NCBI GenBank assembly: GCA_036626215.1
Contig: JAZKSG010000017.1
Span: 1-29,049 of the forward strand
Reading direction: 5' to 3'
From: JAZKSG01 sp036626215
GTDB taxonomy: Archaea; Thermoplasmatota; E2; DHVEG-1
Length of the DNA: 29,049 nt
Shown here: one piece after another, positions 8,750 to 15,630 of the stretch
Layout of the letters: every line of letters begins with the position of its first letter
Position numbering within the stretch: position 1 is the first letter of the stretch
Program-made: the position numbers and the translations under genes
The notes under the pieces: model-generated
Databases searched by the model: none
What the model was told of the DNA's origin: nothing
What the model saw: only the letters and a program-made list of their open reading frames with translations

Positions 8750-9874
8750 CTAACCTATTTCCCTTGTTTCTTTCTCGATTTCCATTTCTTTGTTTTCGGT
8801 GTCATGAATATCTTTGATATAATGATAAGTGATAGCTCCAACCAAAGCTATCATTATACCCGTGCTTGTATAGCCTATAAAACGTAAAGTGAAAAAAGCG
8901 TTTAAGTTGAAACTATTAGGCCAATGTTCCAAAGCATTATATAAAGCTCCAAATACCGCTGAGGAAATAAAACCAAAAGTAAACAGGGAAAAAGGAGCCA
9001 CCCAATATTTCCAAGGAGTCTTTTTGTCTCTCACATATAAGTCTACAACTCGTCCAAATACAGCTATTAAACCAGCTATTACTATACCCCAAATCATGTT
9101 GTAGATGAAATATATGATTGATACAAAACCGGGTTTATCAAAATCTAGTTGGTTATAAGCTAATAAAGCATTAACTAAAACTATAGCAAATGCAATAATA
9201 GAGGTATAAAGAGAGAGTTTACCTGTTAGGAAACCTGATTTTATTTCTTCCCATATGAAAGCAATAGTACGCTCCCATTGGAAAACACGTATCAGAAGAT
9301 AAGCTCCAAGTGTCAAAAGTATAGCTCCAAAACCTGTGGAAGCCATATCTAGCAGAGCGAAAAAACCCCATACGATTATTACTAAAGTCAGAGGCAACAG
9401 AACCTGCTTCTGTACTTTTTCATCACTTAGAAGGTTTACAAAACGATAATAGGTATCTTCAAGTTCTTTACTCTGCTTAACGTTTACTCTTTTTACAGCA
9501 GTTATTTTGACTCTTGATTCAACTATCGGTAAAACATATTCATCTTCTGCACCATCGCTGATAAGTATCACTTCATCAGCTTTGGTTTCATCAAGTACTT
9601 CTTCAAGTTGATCAGATATTATTTCATCAGATTTTATACCAACATTTATGTGGCCACATATAGTAGCGATTTCTACATCTTTATCTTCTTTGTCCAACTG
9701 TTTATAGGTTGAAATAGCAGAAAAAATGGAGTTAAGATCTGAATCCTCAGGATCTATCTCCCCTAACTTATTAGCGGCGTTGATGTTATCTTCAACACCA
9801 ACCACCGGGCTTTTCACATTTGCTTTTCTACCAAAATCGTCATCCCGATCAACATTGAGAACAAGAATTTTCAT
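8750..9874 (-). CDS. DUF373 family membrane protein
   Basis: This is an archaea-specific family of unknown function. The 374-residue protein has a soluble N-terminal half (about 1-155) with the family opening MKILVLNVDRDDDFGRKA and a Rossmann-like alternation (VEIATICGHINVGIKSD, ADEVILISDGAEDEYVLP). The C-terminal half has about six membrane helices between residues 160 and 355 and a short charged tail. The Asp-rich start and DGAED loop look like nucleotide- or metal-binding features, but no reaction is established. It is followed after 20 bp by the MptE-like gene and preceded by a RarA-like gene. I can support the family, not the role. Confidence 0.88.
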   Translation of the reverse strand: MKILVLNVDRDDDFGRKANVKSPVVGVEDNINAANKLGEIDPEDSDLNSIFSAISTYKQLDKEDKDVEIATICGHINVGIKSDEIISDQLEEVLDETKADEVILISDGAEDEYVLPIVESRVKITAVKRVNVKQSKELEDTYYRFVNLLSDEKVQKQVLLPLTLVIIVWGFFALLDMASTGFGAILLTLGAYLLIRVFQWERTIAFIWEEIKSGFLTGKLSLYTSIIAFAIVLVNALLAYNQLDFDKPGFVSIIYFIYNMIWGIVIAGLIAVFGRVVDLYVRDKKTPWKYWVAPFSLFTFGFISSAVFGALYNALEHWPNSFNLNAFFTLRFIGYTSTGIMIALVGAITYHYIKDIHDTENKEMEIEKETREIG

Positions 9875-9975
9875 AATCTGTCCAATGAATAATATAAATC
9901 AAAGGTTTGTTTAATAATGTTACTATAAAAGGAAGAAACACATGATATACAGGATATAGAAAAACACGGCTCATG

Positions 9976-10560
9976 TCATCTTTTATTTCTCTTCAATATC
10001 TCATGAGCTTTTTTCCGATAGATATCTTCAACATCCTGGTTTTCCTCATCTAGTTTTTCGCCTTCCTCTATAAAATGTTTAACTCCTTTTAACGAACCCT
10101 TAGATCTCCCTCTAAGATTTCCTTTAGAAGTGTGCATATCTATAGCATAATCTGGTATCTCAAAACCTTCCTCCTTAGCGTTTTCATTTTTCCAACTATC
10201 AAATATCACATTTTGAAAGTGATCAGCAATACGAGATTTTTTAGCTCGACAAAGCTTTAAAATAATATACGCCAAAACGATTTTCCAACCACTATTTTTT
10301 GCTTTCCAAAGATTTTCCATGTCTTCAACGGCATTAGAAACCTCCAACACCGTCCCCGGCTCACCCATACCAATGTCTTCATAGGTGATTATTATCAACC
10401 TATTTCTCAAACGACTAAAACCACTTTTATGTTCTCCACCATCACAGATTTCAAAAGCCCAATACAATGCATTTTTCTCTAAACCTCTACGTATATCTTT
10501 TTGTAAAGCACTAACAACTTCATCATCGTTAAAACCATGTTTAGTTTGATAATTAGCCAT
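9976..10560 (-). CDS. Stand-alone protein resembling the C-terminal domain of RarA/MgsA
   Basis: Full RarA (MgsA/WRNIP1) is a clamp-loader-like AAA+ ATPase acting at stalled replication forks. This 194-residue protein has no Walker motifs but resembles the family's C-terminal tetramerisation region. It has an ALQKDIRRG...NALYWAFEICDGGE block, then RLRNRLIIITYEDIGMGEP, matching the RarA pattern S-x-R-G-x-D-x-D-A-A-x-Y-W and R-R-L-x-x-x-x-x-E-D-(I/V)-G. A basic C-terminal tail follows (GRSKGSLKGVKHF, ending KRNKR). I chose the ATG at residue 8 of the longest frame: a GGAGGA sits 13 bases upstream, and the longer form needs a TTG start that overlaps that site. It follows tRNA-Val(GAC). The resemblance is from memory of the family pattern, so function in clamp or fork handling is inference. 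Confidence 0.72.
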   Translation of the reverse strand: MANYQTKHGFNDDEVVSALQKDIRRGLEKNALYWAFEICDGGEHKSGFSRLRNRLIIITYEDIGMGEPGTVLEVSNAVEDMENLWKAKNSGWKIVLAYIILKLCRAKKSRIADHFQNVIFDSWKNENAKEEGFEIPDYAIDMHTSKGNLRGRSKGSLKGVKHFIEEGEKLDEENQDVEDIYRKKAHEILKRNKR

Positions 10561-10623
10561 AAAAAAACAAATTTCCTCCAAATATTCCTTTTTTTCTAAA
10601 CCACATCTTTAGAAGCTTAATAT

Positions 10624-10695
10624 GGGCTCGGCCGGATTTGAACCGGCGACCTCCGCCATGTCAAGGCGACGTCATAACCCCTAGACTACGAGCCC
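10624..10695 (-). tRNA. tRNA-Val (anticodon GAC)
   Basis: On the minus strand 72 bases fold as a complete cloverleaf. The acceptor stem GGGCTCG pairs with CGAGCCC. The D arm starts GTC and closes GAC. The anticodon stem pairs CGCC with GGCG around loop TTGACAT, giving anticodon GAC at positions 34-36. The T arm GCCGG/CCGGC has loop TTCAAAT. No CCA is encoded and no intron is visible. An AAACTTATT element about 30-40 bases upstream can serve as its TATA box. Confidence 0.95.
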
Positions 10696-10873
10696 TCTCA
10701 AACTTTTTTCGTTTTGTGATGGAATAAGTTTATCATTTTTGAAACTTACTGTAAAAACAACTCGATTTTTTTATGGGGCTACATATATCTCTACATATCT
10801 ACCTACTCAAAACCTAAATAAAGGATTCAACACATTCCATATACAGAGAAAAAACATAGGAAGGGTTGGGATT

Positions 10874-11023
10874 TTGAACAATAGCAAAGAAAATTTAGAG
10901 GATAATCGCTCCAAATTTTTTAAAGGCAAAGATACAAATAAGATTGATAAAAACACGTTTGAGTTGTGGAAATCTGAACTCCAAAAAGAGCTGCCGTCTT
11001 TTTGGGAGTCAATGACTCAATAA
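10874..11023 (+). CDS. Possible small protein of unknown function (49 aa)
   Basis: A short charged frame starts at a TTG and reads MNNSKENLEDNRSKFF, ending in an amphipathic FELWKSELQKELPSFWESMTQ-like helix (last 21 codons). An AGGAAGG element lies about 8 bases before the TTG, and a TATA-like CCTAAATAAAG lies about 55 bases upstream. A T-rich stretch follows the stop. The frame stays open upstream to 10739, but that part looks like translated non-coding DNA with no usable ATG. I recognise no family, and the gene could be spurious. Confidence 0.35.
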   Translation: MNNSKENLEDNRSKFFKGKDTNKIDKNTFELWKSELQKELPSFWESMTQ

Positions 11024-11026
11024 AAA

Positions 11027-11043
11027 TTTTTTATAATTTTTTT
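11027..11043 (+). terminator. T-rich termination tract
   Basis: Seventeen bases, almost all T, follow the small ORF and precede the Nudix promoter. T tracts are the usual archaeal termination signal. No strong hairpin is visible. Confidence 0.4.
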
Positions 11044-11054
11044 CTAGGATTAAG

Positions 11055-11063
11055 TTTTAAATA
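11055..11063 (+). promoter_or_regulatory. TATA box for the Nudix-tfs unit
   Basis: TTTTAAATA lies 33-41 bases before the Nudix ATG. A start of transcription about 26 bases downstream gives a leader of only about 10 bases, so the first gene is nearly leaderless. This agrees with the absence of a ribosome binding site before it. Confidence 0.6.
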
Positions 11064-11095
11064 GGTTAGATGCTATTGGTTCCGTCCATTATAAT

Positions 11096-11497
11096 ATGAA
11101 ATATAAAAATCCTAAGCTTACAGTTGATGGAGTAGTTTTAAAAGAGGATAAAGAGATTTTATTGATTAAAAGAAAAAATCCTCCTTTCAAAGATAAATGG
11201 GCTCTCCCAGGAGGATTTGTAGAGTATGGTGAAACAACGGAAGAAGCTGTGAAAAGAGAAGTTTTCGAAGAAACCGGTCTAAAAACTGAAGTAGAGAAAC
11301 TTGTTGGCGTTTATTCTGATCCTGAACGAGACCCACGAGGACATATGGTTAGTGCTGTATACAAATTGAAGGTAGTCAATGGAGCAGTTAAAGGTGGGGA
11401 TGATGCTGCTGTGGCAAAATTTTTTAAGATAGATGATTTACCTGGCTTGTCTTTTGATCACGATGTCATTATAAATGATTTTTTAAAGGAGGTATGA
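11096..11497 (+). CDS. Nudix hydrolase
   Basis: Nudix enzymes hydrolyse nucleoside diphosphates linked to another moiety. The 133-residue protein has a perfect Nudix box, G-x5-E-x7-R-E-V-x-E-E-x-G-L, starting at Gly40, with Glu46, Arg54, Glu55, Glu58, Glu59 and Gly61. The preceding LLIKRKNPPFKDKWALPGGFVEYGE is typical of ADP-ribose pyrophosphatase- and MutT-like members, and ADP-ribose or an oxidised nucleotide is the likeliest substrate (inference). It appears nearly leaderless and is followed after 9 bases by tfs, whose ribosome binding site lies inside its last codons. Length is normal for the minimal family. Confidence 0.95.
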   Translation: MKYKNPKLTVDGVVLKEDKEILLIKRKNPPFKDKWALPGGFVEYGETTEEAVKREVFEETGLKTEVEKLVGVYSDPERDPRGHMVSAVYKLKVVNGAVKGGDDAAVAKFFKIDDLPGLSFDHDVIINDFLKEV

Positions 11498-11506
11498 AAA
11501 AAGTCT

Positions 11507-11809
11507 ATGTTTTGTCCAAAATGTAAAGGTTTAATGTATCCAAAAGGCGACGTTTTAGTCTGTGGAAGATGTGGATTCGAAAAGAAAAAAGATGATAGCG
11601 AAGATGTTGTAGTTAGCGAGCAGAACAAAAAAGAGGTTACAGTTATAGAAGAAAAAGATGATGTTAGGCCTAAGACCAAAGATGTTAGTTGTCCTAAATG
11701 TGGCCATAATGAAGCGTACTGGGAACTCCGTCAGATGAGAGCCGCAGATGAACCAGAAAGCAGGTTTTATACTTGCACAAAATGTGGATATAAATGGAGA
11801 AAGGATTAG
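11507..11809 (+). CDS. tfs: Transcription factor S (TFIIS/RPA12-like RNA cleavage factor)
   Basis: TFS binds archaeal RNA polymerase and stimulates cleavage of backtracked RNA, rescuing stalled elongation. The 100-residue protein has the N-terminal zinc ribbon (Cys3, Cys6, Cys19, Cys22), an acidic linker at about 27-58 and the C-terminal ribbon (Cys62, Cys65, Cys90, Cys93). The tip hairpin motif RAADEPESRFYTC carries the Asp81-Glu82 pair that completes the polymerase active site. All catalytic residues are intact, so this looks like a genuine cleavage factor and not an inhibitory paralogue such as TFS4. GGAGGT lies 13 bases upstream at the end of the Nudix gene, indicating coupling. Confidence 0.96.
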   Translation: MFCPKCKGLMYPKGDVLVCGRCGFEKKKDDSEDVVVSEQNKKEVTVIEEKDDVRPKTKDVSCPKCGHNEAYWELRQMRAADEPESRFYTCTKCGYKWRKD

Positions 11810-11813
11810 AAAA

Positions 11814-11824
11814 GCTTAAATATC
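11814..11824 (+). promoter_or_regulatory. TATA box for the secreted-protein gene
   Basis: GCTTAAATATC with an AAAA stretch just upstream as BRE lies immediately after the tfs stop. It predicts transcription starting near 11848 and a leader of about 40 bases that includes a GGGGTGG ribosome binding site just before the next ATG. Confidence 0.6.
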
Positions 11825-11890
11825 AAGTTTAATATAATTCCATAATATATTAATGTTGAGTTTTGAATTTACCTATGGGGTGGAAAAAAA

Positions 11891-12670
11891 ATGAAAATAA
11901 ACTGTAAAAAAATAATAGCATTACTAACCTGTCTCTTATTTGTAACTACTGCGCTTAGCGGCAGCTCCGCGCTAACAATAAAAAAACAAGAAACAGACAT
12001 AATTGAACAAACAGAAGAAGAAACTATTACTAAAAAAGTTATTTTAAACAGAGTGGGAGTAGATGGGGAAATAACACCAATTGAGATAAATCTTAGTTAT
12101 TCAGAAAACGAAGATTTCTCTGAGGTTTTAGAAGAAAAATGCAAACAAATGTTTTTTAACGACTCCAGATTTATGGAGTTTTTCAGAAATATAACCAATA
12201 AAATAAAAAACTTTTTCAATAGAAGCCAGAACGATACAAATGAAACCAACGGAAACAACACCGATGATAACGATCAAAATGAAAGTAACCAAACAGTCCC
12301 TTCCTTCATCGGAAAGGCGGGACTGCTTCTAGTCTCATCAAAAGGAAGAGGTTTTCATTTTCAACCTAAAAAAAGAGTGCTTTTCAAAACGATATCTGTT
12401 CTAAATCCATTTAGAAGAGGACGTATAAATCCAAAAACATTTATTTTCTGCAAATATAAAAACAACAGAGCGGAGACAAAGATAACACCGTTGGTGAGAT
12501 CAGCTATATTTGGAAGTAATGCCACAGCCACAATGGATGGAAAACATAGTATGTTGCTACTTGGTTTCTGTGGATACACCAGCTGGTTAGGAAGATTTTC
12601 CGGGTTAATAGATATACTACCTAAGACAACTTTCGGAATATCAACAATGGCATTCTGTAAAAAAGCCTAA
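11891..12670 (+). CDS. Secreted protein of unknown function with sequon-rich linker
   Basis: I do not recognise a named family. The 259-residue protein has a clear signal peptide: a KKIIALLTCLLFVTTALSG core, with cleavage likely near residues 26-28. An acidic region follows to about 80, then a helical segment and an Asn/Asp/Thr-rich linker at about 110-135 containing six N-x-S/T sequons (Asn110, 114, 117, 122, 130, 133). The C-terminal 120 residues form a basic, strand-rich domain with repeated RGF, PFRRGRI and SWLGRF patterns and a FGISTMAFCKKA end. There is no obvious membrane anchor. It is monocistronic, with its own TATA box and a GGGGTGG ribosome binding site. It probably acts outside the cell, glycosylated in the linker; the function of the C-terminal domain is unknown. 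Confidence 0.75.
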   Translation: MKINCKKIIALLTCLLFVTTALSGSSALTIKKQETDIIEQTEEETITKKVILNRVGVDGEITPIEINLSYSENEDFSEVLEEKCKQMFFNDSRFMEFFRNITNKIKNFFNRSQNDTNETNGNNTDDNDQNESNQTVPSFIGKAGLLLVSSKGRGFHFQPKKRVLFKTISVLNPFRRGRINPKTFIFCKYKNNRAETKITPLVRSAIFGSNATATMDGKHSMLLLGFCGYTSWLGRFSGLIDILPKTTFGISTMAFCKKA

Positions 12671-12757
12671 AAAATACTATTTCCAATTTTTTAATTTGTT
12701 GTTAAGCAGGGAAAAAAACAGCGGATTTACTGATTTATTCTTCAACAGTTTTTAGAT

Positions 12758-12770
12758 AAACTTATATGCC
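12758..12770 (+). promoter_or_regulatory. TATA box for the tandem winged-helix gene
   Basis: AAACTTATATGCC is positioned so that transcription would begin near 12790, inside the palindrome at 12772-12792 and just before the coding start. Confidence 0.55.
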
Positions 12771-12771
12771 G

Positions 12772-12792
12772 ATATGATATTATTTATCATAT
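12772..12792. promoter_or_regulatory. 8-5-8 perfect palindrome, candidate operator
   Basis: The arms ATATGATA (12772-12779) and TATCATAT (12785-12792) are exact inverted repeats around TTATT. They start directly after the TATA box and cover the predicted transcription start of a gene encoding a winged-helix protein. A dimeric repressor bound here would block initiation, so autoregulation is a reasonable inference. Confidence 0.45.
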
Positions 12793-12797
12793 AATCA

Positions 12798-13208
12798 ATG
12801 GAAGGATGGAGGATGAGTGTGGAAGACACCACTATTAAGTTTGGAGAGAACGCCGGAAGAATATGGCATATTTTGAATGAGCATGGCTGCCTAGATAAAA
12901 ACGAAGTATTAGAAAAAACAGAGATGAATGAAGAAGAATTTTATAGCGGCGTAGGATGGCTCGCCCGTGAGAATAAAGTCTTGAAAGAAGATGATTGTTA
13001 TCAACTTGGTGACACAAACCTTGAAAGCCACATTGGCACCAACGCTGGAAAAATATGGGAGATACTTGACATGTGGAAAAAAGCAGATATACCCCTCATC
13101 AAAAGAATAATGAGAGCAGATAAAAAAGACATTTATTCAGCGTTAGGATGGCTTAAACGTGAAGAGAAAATACATTTCGAAGAAGAAAACACGGTTTGTT
13201 TGAAATAA
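12798..13208 (+). CDS. Tandem winged-helix protein (two DUF2582-type domains)
   Basis: The 136-residue protein consists almost entirely of two copies of a small winged helix-turn-helix. Copy one, about 14-68, has GENAGRIWHILNEHG ... SGVGWLARENKV. Copy two, about 79-134, has GTNAGKIWEILDMWK ... SALGWLKREEKI. The N-A-G-x-I-W and GWLxRExK signatures fit the DUF2582 winged-helix family, usually a single ~70-residue domain. A DNA-binding or scaffolding role is likely; the target is unknown. Two starts are possible: the ATG used here, about 8 bases after the predicted transcription start, or the ATG at 12813, preceded by GGAAGG and GGAGG. It is followed 81 bp later by the alpha-glucan genes, which it might control. 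Confidence 0.8.
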   Translation: MEGWRMSVEDTTIKFGENAGRIWHILNEHGCLDKNEVLEKTEMNEEEFYSGVGWLARENKVLKEDDCYQLGDTNLESHIGTNAGKIWEILDMWKKADIPLIKRIMRADKKDIYSALGWLKREEKIHFEEENTVCLK

Positions 13209-13289
13209 GGAAAAGATTAAAACACCTAAACAGATGGGGAGTTGCAACTAAAGCCTTTTTTATTGAAGGTAGAGAGGAAAAAAGTTTTC

Positions 13290-14423
13290 ATGAATATTGC
13301 TATGATTGGTTGGGAATATCCACCTTTCAAGGCAGGTGGATTAGCTACCCATTGCTACGGGTTGACACGTAGTCTTGCTGATAAAGATATTCAAGTCTAT
13401 TTTTTTATGCCTAAAACTAATCATAATACGGCTAGTAACAAAGAAAATTTAAATATAATTGAAGTGGGAGAAGCAACTATATTTCCCTATGATAGAGTAG
13501 AGGATGAAGCGTTAGCTGGTAGTTTTTTTGAAGCAGTCGATAGATACAACGAACTTGTTGTAGAGAGAGTAAAAAAATCTTCTAAAAAAATAGGGGGCTA
13601 TGATCTATTACATTGTCATGACTGGCTCACTATGAGTTCTTCTATAAAACTTAAAGAAGAACTGGGTATACCTCTTGTTTTGTCGGTTCATTCTACTGAG
13701 TATGACCGAAGCGGATGGAACAATCCTAACCAGTGGTTTATCGACATCGAAAGAGAAGGCATGAAGAAGGCAGATATTATAATCGCTGTAAGTAATTTTA
13801 CTAAAAAAGTTTTAGTTGAAAAATATGGTATAAACCCAGATAAGATTAGAGTGGTTCATAACGCGGTTTACCCTATTGAGGAAAAAGAGAAAAAGAAAAT
13901 AGTTTTGTTTTTAGGTCGTCTCACTATTCAAAAAGGAGCTGAGTTTTTTCTAAAGGCAGCAAAAAGAGTTGTAGACTATGAACCAAACACTCGTTTTGTG
14001 GTAGCGGGATCTGGTGAAATGCTTCCTCGTCTTGTCGATAAAGCAATTGATTTAGATATTTCGAATAAAGTCGTTTTTACTGGTCGACTTACTGATGAAG
14101 AAGTTGATCATATCTATGGGATTTCAAGTGTATATGTTATGCCTTCTGTCAGTGAACCTTTTGGGATTACTGCGTTAGAGGCAATATCTGCAGGCACACC
14201 TACAATTGCTTCCAAAACCGCTGGTTTCTCAGAGGTTTTTCTAAATTGTTTGAAAGTTGATTTTTGGGATACTGACGAAATGGCGAATAAGATAATTTCT
14301 CTTCTCCGATATAACCCGTTACACAAGGTTTTATCTAAGAAGGCAAAAGAAGAATTAGAATTGTTTACCTGGGAGAACGTCGCTGATAGAACAGTTGAGC
14401 TTTATAGAGAGGTGTCTGCATGA
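13290..14423 (+). CDS. GT4/GT5-like glycosyltransferase, probable glycogen (alpha-glucan) synthase
   Basis: The 377-residue retaining GT-B enzyme probably elongates alpha-1,4-glucan from a nucleotide sugar. The N-terminal loop GWEYPPFKAGGLATH (residues about 7-21) is the K-x-G-G-L nucleotide-binding motif shared with glycogen synthases. LLHCHDWLT is around residue 111. The C-terminal domain carries FLGRLTIQKG and the E-x7-E motif EPFGITALE (Glu289, Glu297). I set the start at the ATG giving MNIAMIGWEYPP, with GAGAGG 12 bases upstream; the longer frame begins with a TTG and adds 16 residues with no family match. Its stop overlaps the GH57 start by 4 bases (ATGA), so the two are coupled. The donor (ADP- or UDP-glucose) cannot be read from sequence. 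Confidence 0.85.
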   Translation: MNIAMIGWEYPPFKAGGLATHCYGLTRSLADKDIQVYFFMPKTNHNTASNKENLNIIEVGEATIFPYDRVEDEALAGSFFEAVDRYNELVVERVKKSSKKIGGYDLLHCHDWLTMSSSIKLKEELGIPLVLSVHSTEYDRSGWNNPNQWFIDIEREGMKKADIIIAVSNFTKKVLVEKYGINPDKIRVVHNAVYPIEEKEKKKIVLFLGRLTIQKGAEFFLKAAKRVVDYEPNTRFVVAGSGEMLPRLVDKAIDLDISNKVVFTGRLTDEEVDHIYGISSVYVMPSVSEPFGITALEAISAGTPTIASKTAGFSEVFLNCLKVDFWDTDEMANKIISLLRYNPLHKVLSKKAKEELELFTWENVADRTVELYREVSA

Positions 14424-15610
14424 CTTCTGTATGCATGTATTTTGAGGTACATCAACCTATCAGGTTGAATCGTTTCAGCGTATTTGATATGGGCTCTAAA
14501 AAAAATACGTTGGAAAATTATTTCAATAAAAAACTCAACCAAGAGATTTTTGATAAGGTAACAAAGAAATGTTATCTTCCAACCAACCGTCTTCTTCTTG
14601 ATTTAATACGTAAGTATGATGGGAGATTCCGTGTTTCTTTTAGTTTAACTGGTACTTTTGTAGAGTATTGTAAACAGTATCAACCAGAACTCCTGGAAAG
14701 TTTCAAAGAACTGGTTAAAACTGGTGCTGTAGATATAATGGAGGAGACGTATTATCATTCTTTGTCTTCATTGTATGACGATATGGATGAGTTTGAGAAC
14801 CAAGTACGTATGCATAATGATTTGATGAAAAAAGTGTTTAACTATACCCCTAATGTTTTTAGAAATACAGAGGCGATCTATGATAACAGAATTGCAAAAA
14901 AAATAGAGGAAATGGGCTATAAAAGCATTATCACTGAAGGAACCGAAAAGGTACTTCAATGGCGTTCTCCAAATTTTTTGTATAAACCAGTTAATTCAAA
15001 CATTAAGGTTTTACTACGGAACTATGACCTCAGTGATGATATAGGTTTCCGTTTTTCCTCCCGTAGATGGCAAGGTCATCCTTTAACCGCCGATAAATAT
15101 GCCAGTTGGATGTCTAACTGCCAAGGTGACATAGTCAATATTTTTATGGATTACGAAACTTTTGGTGAACATCATTGGGAAGACACAGGTATTTTTAGGT
15201 TTTTAGAACATCTGCCTTCTCAAGTGTTAAGACATGATCATCTTGATTTTGTAACTGTTTCCGAAGCAACAAATCGGTATGATACGGTTGGTGAACTGGA
15301 TGTTCCATGGGCTGTCTCATGGGCGGATTCTGATCGAGATGTTTCAACTTGGTTGGGTAACGATATGCAGGTCGCTTGTTTTAACGAGTTGAAAAACATC
15401 GGTAGGATGATTAAAGAACAAGGACGTGAGGATTTACTTCATACATGGCGTCTTCTTCAAACCTCGGATCATCTATATTATTGTTCAACTAAAGGAATGC
15501 AAGATGGAGAAGTTCACACCTATTTCAGCCATTATGACAGCCCATATGAAGGTTTCATCAACTATATGAATATACTTCAAGATATGAAAGAACAAATAAC
15601 AGAAGTTTAA
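14420..15610 (+). CDS. GH57 family alpha-amylase-like glycoside hydrolase/glucanotransferase
   Basis: GH57 enzymes cleave or transfer alpha-glucan chains. The 396-residue protein has the conserved regions in order. Region 1 is the N-terminal HQP at 11-13. Region 3 is FRNTEAIYD, with the probable nucleophile Glu151. Region 4 is FMDYETFGEHH, with the probable acid Asp244. Late aromatic/Asp-rich blocks follow (PWAVSWADSDRDVSTWLGND, DHLYYCSTKG). There is no signal peptide, so it acts in the cytosol. Coupling to a synthase-like GT and convergence with a phosphorylase place it in storage-glucan metabolism. Whether it hydrolyses or transfers chains cannot be decided; it is too short and lacks the C-terminal domains of the GH57 branching enzymes. 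Confidence 0.9.
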   Translation: MTSVCMYFEVHQPIRLNRFSVFDMGSKKNTLENYFNKKLNQEIFDKVTKKCYLPTNRLLLDLIRKYDGRFRVSFSLTGTFVEYCKQYQPELLESFKELVKTGAVDIMEETYYHSLSSLYDDMDEFENQVRMHNDLMKKVFNYTPNVFRNTEAIYDNRIAKKIEEMGYKSIITEGTEKVLQWRSPNFLYKPVNSNIKVLLRNYDLSDDIGFRFSSRRWQGHPLTADKYASWMSNCQGDIVNIFMDYETFGEHHWEDTGIFRFLEHLPSQVLRHDHLDFVTVSEATNRYDTVGELDVPWAVSWADSDRDVSTWLGNDMQVACFNELKNIGRMIKEQGREDLLHTWRLLQTSDHLYYCSTKGMQDGEVHTYFSHYDSPYEGFINYMNILQDMKEQITEV

Positions 15611-15630
15611 AAAAAAGAATTTTTTTTATT
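15611..15630. terminator. Shared A/T-run terminator between convergent glucan genes
   Basis: The 15-base gap between the GH57 and phosphorylase stops is an A-run followed by a T-run (GAATTTTTTTTATTT). Transcripts from both directions therefore read T tracts at their ends, which suits bidirectional archaeal termination. Confidence 0.45.

Noticed and set aside
10739..10873. Upstream extension of the small ORF
   Set aside because: It starts at a TTG inside the region upstream of tRNA-Val, and its translation looks like random AT-rich sequence; the candidate promoter lies inside it.
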